Source: Diacronema lutheri
Lineage: Eukaryota; Haptophyta; Pavlovophyceae; Pavlovales; Pavlovaceae
Assembly (NCBI GenBank): GCA_019448385.1
Contig: JAGTXO010000014.1
Span: 434,001 to 498,000, forward strand
Length of the DNA stretch: 64,000 nt
Reading direction: 5' to 3'
Of the stretch, positions 58,878 through 64,000 are shown piece after piece (position 1 is the stretch's first letter; each line of letters opens with the position of its first letter). Both the position numbers and the translations under genes were made by a program. A model generated the notes under the pieces. That model did not search any database, was not told the DNA's origin, and worked only from the letters and a program-made list of their open reading frames with translations.

Positions 58878-60551
58878 TCACTTGTCGGGCATCTTGAGGT
58901 TCTCGAGGCCCGACACGATCTTGGCCGACGCGATCACGTCGCCGACCTCGACGTTCCTCAAGAACGCGGCGCCCTCCGACGTGTAGCCGAAGCACGAGTA
59001 GGCGCCGTCGAGCGTGTTCCGGCCCGGCGGGATCAGGGCCTGATCGTACTTGACGAAGAAGAACTCGGAGGTCGCCGAGTCGTTGTCGATCTCGCCGCCC
59101 AGGTCGGCCGACTGCCGCGCCATCCCGAGCGCGCCATACGATTGGAAAGGCCTGAACAGGAGTCGGGCACAGGGTTTCGAGGCGCGGTCGGAGGACGGCG
59201 AACGCGCGCGAGCGGCGCGAGGACCCGCTCGAGCGCGCGCGGCGCGAGGACCCGCTCGGGCGCGCGCGGCGCGAGGACCCGCTCGGGCGCGCGCGGCGCG
59301 AGGACCCGCTCGGGCGCGCGCGCACAGCGCCATCGTCTCGGCGCCGCGCCGATCTTCGTCCGACGTGAACGAGTAGGTTGGCTTCGCATCGCGCTTGTAG
59401 AAGATCTCAAGGGGCACGGTGCGCGCGGGCGGCGGCTTTCCCGCCTTCTTCGCGTTGCCGGTTTGGATCGAGAGGTCGGTGATCTGCTGCACGGGCATGC
59501 TGTCGTAAAAGCCGCCCTGCACGAGCGCCGCGAAGTTGCCCGCCGTGATCGGCGCGTGGTACCCATCGAGTGTGAGCCGGATCGTCGCCTCGCTCGCCGT
59601 GTTCTCGACGGCGCACTCGCCGCCCTTCATGTCCTCCTGCGATTCCTTCACCTCGGAGTAGCTGAGGCCGAAGCGGCCAGTGTACATCGAGCTCGTCGCC
59701 GCGCAGAAGCGCTTTGCGTTCCCCTTCCCCTTGACCAGCTTCATCTCCACCTCCGCGCGCCCGCGCAGCTGCGGCAGGCCCGCATATTCGAGCGGCAGCT
59801 CATACGGCAAAGTCTGCGCGGGGAACAGTTCGGCTTGCACGGCGGCGAGGCCGCGCGCGATCGAGCCCTGCAGCCGGAGCGTCGCGCTAATGTCCTGTTC
59901 GCGCAGCGCAGCGAGCAGCGGGCGCACGTTGGCCTGCGCCTCGCGGAAGGGCGCGAGCGCGCGCGCCTGCAGCGATTGCGGCGCCTTTGCTAGCAGCTCG
60001 GGCTCGAGCTCCTGCAGCGCGCGCTCGAGCATGCCCGCATCGCCGGCCGCTGCGGTCCACACGGGGTCGCGCTTGTACCCGACCTGGTCGAACCGCAGCT
60101 TGATCGTCTCCGCGAGCTCCTGCGCGCTGTAGAGGCCGGGCAGCTCCGTGATGCGCGGCAGCGTCAGCCGCAGGATCGAGTTGCCGTCCTTGTTGACGTA
60201 CAGGCCGATCCCCGAATCGCTCGACTTGACCGCAGGGCCACTCGCCGCATGCACCGGCGCAACCGGCGCGCCGTCGATGGGCGACCCACCCGCAAGAGCG
60301 AGCGAGAAGAGCACGGCGGCGAGCGCGCGCGCCGCTGGCCGGTCGCGCGCCGGCGCCATGGGTGCGCGCGCCGGCGCAACGGGTGGCGGCGCGGGCGGCG
60401 CACGCGCGGGCTGCCGCGCGCCGAGGCGCGCGGAGCGCATGCAGCGCTCACTCGGCAGCGCTCGCCATGAGAGCGAGCTGCACTGCGCGACGATCAGCGC
60501 CGCGAGGACGAGCGCGTGCGGCGCTCGTCGCGCGCCAAAGACGGCAATCAT
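58878..60551 (-). CDS. CYP38: Thylakoid-lumen cyclophilin of the CYP38/TLP40 type
   Basis: ATG 60551 opens a signal peptide (ALVLAALIVAQCSSLSW) and a transit-like Arg/Ala/Pro stretch. A second hydrophobic segment follows (ALAAVLFSLALAGGSPIDGA, then PVHAASG), the order expected for delivery through ER and plastid membranes to the thylakoid lumen. The N-terminal helical domain (LYVNKDGNSILRLTLPRI; LAETIKLRFDQVGY) and C-terminal cyclophilin-like domain (ATIRLTLDGYHAPITAGNFA; SEFFFVKYDQALIPPG; LDGAYSCFGYT; VGDVIASAKIVSGLENL) match CYP38. Exons are 60551-59326 and 59151-58878. Splicing the 174-nt intron gives ETMALPFQSYGALGMAR, matching the family's LPFNAFGTMAMAR. CYP38 helps assemble photosystem II. 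The intron is stop-free and built largely of a 27-bp repeat. Confidence 0.9.
   Translation of the reverse strand: MIAVFGARRAPHALVLAALIVAQCSSLSWRALPSERCMRSARLGARQPARAPPAPPPVAPARAPMAPARDRPAARALAAVLFSLALAGGSPIDGAPVAPVHAASGPAVKSSDSGIGLYVNKDGNSILRLTLPRITELPGLYSAQELAETIKLRFDQVGYKRDPVWTAAAGDAGMLERALQELEPELLAKAPQSLQARALAPFREAQANVRPLLAALREQDISATLRLQGSIARGLAAVQAELFPAQTLPYELPLEYAGLPQLRGRAEVEMKLVKGKGNAKRFCAATSSMYTGRFGLSYSEVKESQEDMKGGECAVENTASEATIRLTLDGYHAPITAGNFAALVQGGFYDSMPVQQITDLSIQTGNAKKAGKPPPARTVPLEIFYKRDAKPTYSFTSDEDRRGAETMALCARARAGPRAARARAGPRAARARAGPRAARARAGPRAARARSPSSDRASKPCARLLFRPFQSYGALGMARQSADLGGEIDNDSATSEFFFVKYDQALIPPGRNTLDGAYSCFGYTSEGAAFLRNVEVGDVIASAKIVSGLENLKMPDK
59214..59321. repeat. Four 27-bp tandem repeats inside the CYP38 intron
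   Basis: Units begin at 59214, 59241, 59268 and 59295 (GGCGCGAGGACCCGCTCG core). They make up most of the 174-nt intron. If retained, the intron would add an in-frame nine-residue repeat, ARARAGPRA-like. Confidence 0.9.
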
Positions 60552-60652
60552 TGTGCGCCCTTTTTTTGAAACAACTTTTAAAAGTTGGAAGATCGGAAAA
60601 CTGCAACATCCGTCTCATCCCCGCTCGTCTCGTCCGCCGTCCACCAGACCGG
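60552..60652. promoter_or_regulatory. 101-bp bidirectional promoter with CAACTTTTAAAAGTTG palindrome
   Basis: It lies between the divergent starts of the CYP38-like gene (60551) and the small plastid membrane-protein gene (60653). A perfect 16-bp palindrome (60572-60587) with TTTTAAAA core sits 28 bp from the CYP38 ATG. The preceding T7 and the palindrome are the only A/T-rich sequence. It is likely a shared, two-way core promoter for two plastid proteins. Confidence 0.55.
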
Positions 60653-61141
60653 ATGCGACCCGTCTTGTCGATTGCGCTGCTGCTCCTCTGCACCGCGCGG
60701 GCCGCGGGCCACGTGCGCGCGCTGCGCCCCACGCCCGTGCTCGTGGGCGCGCAGCTCTCGCGTGGCGGGCGAGTGCCTGTGTGCATGAGCGATGACTACA
60801 AGGAGACGCTCGACGACAAGGTGCCGCTCGAGCAGCGCGCAAATCCGACCACGTCGTCTGTCGATCGGAGCTTCGTCGAAGAGAACGGGCTTGTAGCCGC
60901 TCTCATCTTCTTCGCGAGCTTTGCCCTCATCTTTGCCTCGTCGCCGAGCCTGATCGACGGCTTCGCGACTGTCCTCGCCTTCCCGGCCGTCGCGCTGCTT
61001 GCCAACGGCGCCGGTCCCCTCGTCGAGAAGTACCTCATGGACCGGGACGTCATCTCGCAGCCGCTCAGCGCCGAAGTCAAGGCGGTCGTCACGACGACGG
61101 CCACGGTCGTGAGCCTGAAGCTCGTGAGCACGCTCTTCTGA
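60653..61141 (+). CDS. Small plastid-targeted membrane protein, 162 aa, unrecognised
   Basis: ATG 60653 opens a signal peptide (MRPVLSIALLLLCTARAAGH) and a transit-like segment with few acids up to about residue 43. The mature part begins near MSDDYKETLDDKVPLEQRAN. Two good membrane helices follow (GLVAALIFFASFALIFASSP; GFATVLAFPAVALLANGAGP) and a weaker third at the C-terminus (AVVTTTATVVSLKLVSTLF). The leader suggests a plastid envelope or thylakoid membrane protein. I do not recognise a family. It shares its promoter with the CYP38-like gene, hinting at co-regulation with photosynthesis genes. Confidence 0.75.
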   Translation: MRPVLSIALLLLCTARAAGHVRALRPTPVLVGAQLSRGGRVPVCMSDDYKETLDDKVPLEQRANPTTSSVDRSFVEENGLVAALIFFASFALIFASSPSLIDGFATVLAFPAVALLANGAGPLVEKYLMDRDVISQPLSAEVKAVVTTTATVVSLKLVSTLF

Positions 61142-61149
61142 CTCGTCAG

Positions 61150-61220
61150 CCCCGCCATCCAGCAAGTTTTGATCCAAAGTTGGCCGTGAGTGCGTGCCCA
61201 CCCCGCTGGATGGCGCGGGG
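61150..61220. other. Hairpin between two convergent genes
   Basis: The arms CCCCGCCATCCAGC (61150-61163) and GCTGGATGGCGCGGGG (61205-61220) pair with a two-base bulge. They lie just past the stop of the small membrane protein and before the UROD stop on the other strand. It may be a 3'-UTR structure or transcription-end signal. Confidence 0.55.
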
Positions 61221-61297
61221 TGGCGGAGGCTAGGGTACGCCGCGGGCAGCGTCACCGCGGTCGTGCACACGATCGCAGCCTCCAGGCGTCACCGAGT

Positions 61298-62695
61298 TCA
61301 CGCCAGCACGCCCGCATACACCTTGGCCTCGTCGACAAAGGCGGCCACGTTCACCTCGGGCGTCCCCTGCAAGATCCCGTGCCCTGCGGTGCGAGCGGCG
61401 CGCGACGTGCGCGACGCGCGACGGGTGCATCGAGTGAGCGTCGCGCGCGGCCCGCGCGCGCGCCCCGGCGGGCAGGGCCGGCGGTCGACGGGCGGGGCGC
61501 ACCGAGGTTGAGGACATGACCACGCCCGCCCGCATCGTCAATGCACTGCCGCACCGCCGCGCGAATCTGCGGCTCGGGCGCGAAGAGGATCAGCGGGTCG
61601 ATGTTGCCCGCTACCTTGACGCTGGCGCCGAGCGTGCGGCGCGCCGTACGCATGTCGCAGCGCCAGTCGAGCGAGAGCATGTCTGCTGACATGTCCTTCT
61701 GCAGCTCGAGGTAACCCGACGAGCCGTGCGCAAAGTAGATGATCGGCGTGCCCGGGTGGCGCGCCTGCAGCTCGACAGTTACGCGCTCGGCGAACGGCTT
61801 CGCGAAGCGTACAAACTGCGTCGGGCTGAGGTGCTGGCCCCACGAGTCGAAGAGCTGCATGATCTGCGCGCCGGAGCGAATCTGGTAGCTTGCGTACTCG
61901 ATGATCGAATTCGTAATGCTCTCAAGCAGCGCGTCGAGCGCGTCTGGCGCCTCGAACATCATCCGCTTCGCGTGCTCGCAATTCTTTGTTGAGCCGCCCT
62001 CGATCGCGTACGCGGCGAGTGTCCACGGCGCGCCGACGAAGCCGAGGAGGGTGCACTTGCCGTCCGTCTCTTTCCGCAGTGAGCCCAGGATCTCGCCGAT
62101 GAACGCGTGCGACGACGCCGGGTCGGTCATCGGTCGGACGGTCGCTCGGATGTCGGCGAGCGAGCGCAGTGGCTTTGGGATCAGCGGGCCCTTGCCGGGC
62201 AGGATGTCGAAGTCGATGCCCATGCCAGGAAGTGGCGTGAGGATGTCCGAGAACATGATCACACCGTCCACGCCGAACGCCCGCCACGGCTGCAACGACA
62301 GCTCAACGGCGAGGTCTGGGAGGCGGCGCGCGGCGCCACGTGCGAGCGTGAGCCGCACGCCAGGGCGCGGCGGCGTGCGCGAGCAGTCGCAGCGCGCGCA
62401 AAACGAGGCGCGGCCCACCGCCGCGCGCACCGGGCGTCTCGGAGCGCTGCCGGAACGGGTATTTGGTCGAGATGGCGCGAAAGTCCTTCATGTAGCGGCC
62501 GGCTTGCCGCATCATCCAGACGGGCGTGCGCTCTGCCTTTTCGCCGCGCGCGACGCGGAGCAAAATGTCGTGGTCTGCGGCCAAGCGAGGTGTTGCGCGC
62601 GCGGCGCGCGCCGCCCGCGCGAGCGAGCCCACGGGGCGGGCGCCCGCAGCCGCCGACGCCGTCACGCACCACGCCCACGCGACGACCAGCGCCAT
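61298..62695 (-). CDS. UROD: Uroporphyrinogen decarboxylase, plastid-targeted, 387 aa
   Basis: The enzyme removes four carboxyl groups from uroporphyrinogen III to give coproporphyrinogen III in heme and chlorophyll synthesis. ATG 62695 ([20 protein letters not shown]) begins a signal peptide plus transit-like region. Exons are 62695-62431, 62315-61503 and 61383-61298, with introns of 115 and 119 nt. Splicing gives [13 protein letters not shown] and [16 protein letters not shown] exactly as in the family. Active-site signatures are [42 protein letters not shown] and [12 protein letters not shown], with the catalytic Asp in [20 protein letters not shown]. Length is normal for UROD plus a leader. 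It is divergent from the UVR-motif gene with only tens of bases between starts. Confidence 0.95.
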
Positions 62696-62755
62696 CGTGT
62701 CGCAATTAGGCCGTATAAAAGCAGCATGGCGCCTTTGCGGACCCACTGCTCGAGG
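62696..62755. promoter_or_regulatory. Very short divergent promoter with TATAAAA box
   Basis: TATAAAA lies at 62714-62720, plus strand. A start site about 30 bp downstream (near 62745) would precede ATG 62756, the choice made for the plus gene, and exclude ATG 62726. UROD starts at 62695 on the other strand, so both promoters overlap within 60 bp. Confidence 0.55.
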
Positions 62756-63230
62756 ATGGACTGTCGGTTCCTTTTCGCAGCCGCGCTCGCGCTGCTCCCC
62801 GCGCCGGTGGGCGCGGCCGCGTTGCCTCCGCGCGTGGCGGTGCGTCCAGTAGGCGTGGGCACGTATGGCGGGCTGCGTTGCATCTTCCTCGCCGAGGCTG
62901 CGGCCGGGCCGCTCGCAGCCTGCGGCCGCGTCTTCCCGGCGCCGGTGAGCGAGCCGTTCTGCGCGATGCTCGAGTGCGTGTTCGACGGCCGCCGGTCGCT
63001 CGCGGGCGCGAGCAAGCTGGCCAATCGTGACGGCGGCCTGTACGACTCGTTGCCCTGGGAGTGGGGCCGCGGCGAGCGCCCAAAGGCGGACGCGTTTGCG
63101 CAGCTCGCGCTGCGGCCGAGCGCGTCGGGCGCCGCGTCGGCCTACCACCTGCTGCTCGCGGCGATCACCGAGGCGTGCTGCGCCGAGGTGCGCTGCGGGT
63201 ATATTGAGCGCGCGTCGCTGCTCGCCGACG

Positions 63231-63266
<36 letters not shown>

Positions 63267-64000
63267 GCGGCCAGCTCGTCGTCGGCGCGACACTGTCGCT
63301 ACGCGAGTCGCCCGAGCTCGTCGCGCTCTACGGCGAGCGCGTGCCGCTGCCGCGTGACGAGCCGCTGCGCATCGCCGAGGTGTACGCGAGCACAGACGAG
63401 ATGATCGGCGTGGCGATGGCCGCGGGCGTGCCCATCGAGGTTGAGCGCGACGTGTGGATGGCCGGCGCGCTCGCCGCGCGCTTCGCGCTCGACGACGGCC
63501 GCATGCGCGTCGCGGTCGAGCCGCCGGCCGCGCCGCCGCAGCCGAGCCGCGCGAGCGCCGAGCCGCCAGCGCCGTTGTGGCAGCTGAGCGCGGCCCAGTT
63601 CCGCGCGCTCAAGCCGCCGGCGCTCGCACGCGCGCTGCTCGCGAGCGGCGTGCGCGCGCTGCCTCGCCCGCGCGAGGCCACGCGCGAGCGGCTCGCGGCG
63701 CTCGCGCTGCCGCTGCTCGACGCAGCCGTGCGCAACCAGCTGCTGCTCGCGGACGCGATCGCGCGCGACGACTTTGTCGAGGCACAGCGCCTGGTTGGCG
63801 CGAAGAGCACACGCCAGCTCGTCGCAGAGGCGCTGGACGGCGCGCTCGCCGCGGAGGACTACGCGCGCGCCGAGCAGCTGCGCGTGCGGCTGGACGCGCT
63901 CACCGACGCGCTGATGGACCCGACGCAGGAGGCTGGCTCCTACGACCCGTACCTTGACCAGGACGAGTGGTACGCTGAGGCACAGCGACGAATCTACGGG
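62756..64000 (+). CDS. UVR-motif protein with signal peptide, partial (runs off the right edge)
   Basis: The frame is open from ATG 62756 to the last base. The start gives a clean signal peptide ([20 protein letters not shown]); ATG 62726, ten codons earlier, would add [10 protein letters not shown] and lies only 6 bp from the TATA box. A central region ([57 protein letters not shown]) is unrecognised and interrupted by an Asp8-Gly6 run. Then come [20 protein letters not shown] and [20 protein letters not shown]. Near the window end [20 protein letters not shown] then [10 protein letters not shown] fits a UvrB/UvrC (UVR) motif, which in plastids occurs in Clp adaptors and related proteins. 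A plastid location is likely given the neighbours. The end and full domain set are outside the window. Confidence 0.7.

Noticed and set aside
62726-62755. ATG 62726 as the start of the UVR-motif gene
   Set aside because: It lies 6 bp from the TATA box and would place polar, charged residues before the signal peptide; ATG 62756 fits both better.
1-64000. tRNA, rRNA genes or CRISPR arrays
   Set aside because: No cloverleaf, rRNA-like or regularly spaced repeat-spacer pattern was recognised by eye; the tandem repeats present have no unique spacers.

Overview
The window looks like nuclear DNA of a very GC-rich unicellular alga with a secondary plastid. A haptophyte, perhaps of the Pavlovales, is my best guess; this is inference and no marker gene is present. 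The evidence is: short GT-AG introns of about 70-270 nt in most host genes; proteins with a signal peptide followed by a transit-like stretch (a CYP38-type cyclophilin, uroporphyrinogen decarboxylase, a small membrane protein and a UVR-motif protein); an ER Hsp70 ending in KEEL; and eukaryotic chromatin, channel and glycosylation genes. Base composition is so GC-rich that stop codons are rare, so most long open frames here are shadows.

Left part (1-15.4 kb): a Strawberry-notch helicase (minus, running off the left edge) is divergent from an ankyrin-repeat gene. A Mutator/FAR1-type DNA transposon with introns follows (about 6.5-10.4 kb), then one copy of a 289-bp repeat. Next comes the N-terminal two thirds of a TRPM-like channel on the minus strand (15.4 to about 11.8 kb). 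Its homology stops before the pore.

Middle (15.9-34.8 kb): a large minus-strand composite element made of overlapping long frames. Recognisable parts, from its 5' end, are a first exon at 34.8 kb, long Ala-rich frames, a C48/Ulp1-like cysteine protease, a YqaJ-type exonuclease, a chromodomain, and a Fanzor (eukaryotic TnpB relative) with RuvC and zinc-ribbon motifs. It looks broken or spliced at several points. No capsid or envelope part was seen. The second copy of the 289-bp repeat lies 44 bp beyond its 5' end, and the C-terminal third of a TRPM-like channel follows on the plus strand (35.3-36.5 kb). The two TRPM pieces complement each other and face opposite ways.

Right part (37-64 kb) is dense with host genes. 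There is a giant gene whose product appears to join a Patched-like RND/sterol-sensing half to an IQ motif and a chitin-synthase-like GT2 region. Then come an HMG-box/Tudor-like/bromodomain chromatin protein, a GT31 galactosyltransferase and BiP. Next is a single reading path that joins an SPX domain, a RING finger, a Zn2Cys6 DNA-binding domain and long polyglutamine. It is followed by a thylakoid-lumen CYP38-like cyclophilin, a small plastid membrane protein, UROD, and a UVR-motif protein that runs off the right edge.

Three divergent gene pairs share very short promoters (about 120, 101 and 30-60 bp) with T/A-rich cores. Plastid functions (CYP38, UROD, the small membrane protein, the UVR protein) cluster at 58.9-64 kb. 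The strongest candidates for something new are the SPX-RING-Zn2Cys6 fusion, the protease/exonuclease/chromodomain/Fanzor element, and the Patched-GT2 fusion.
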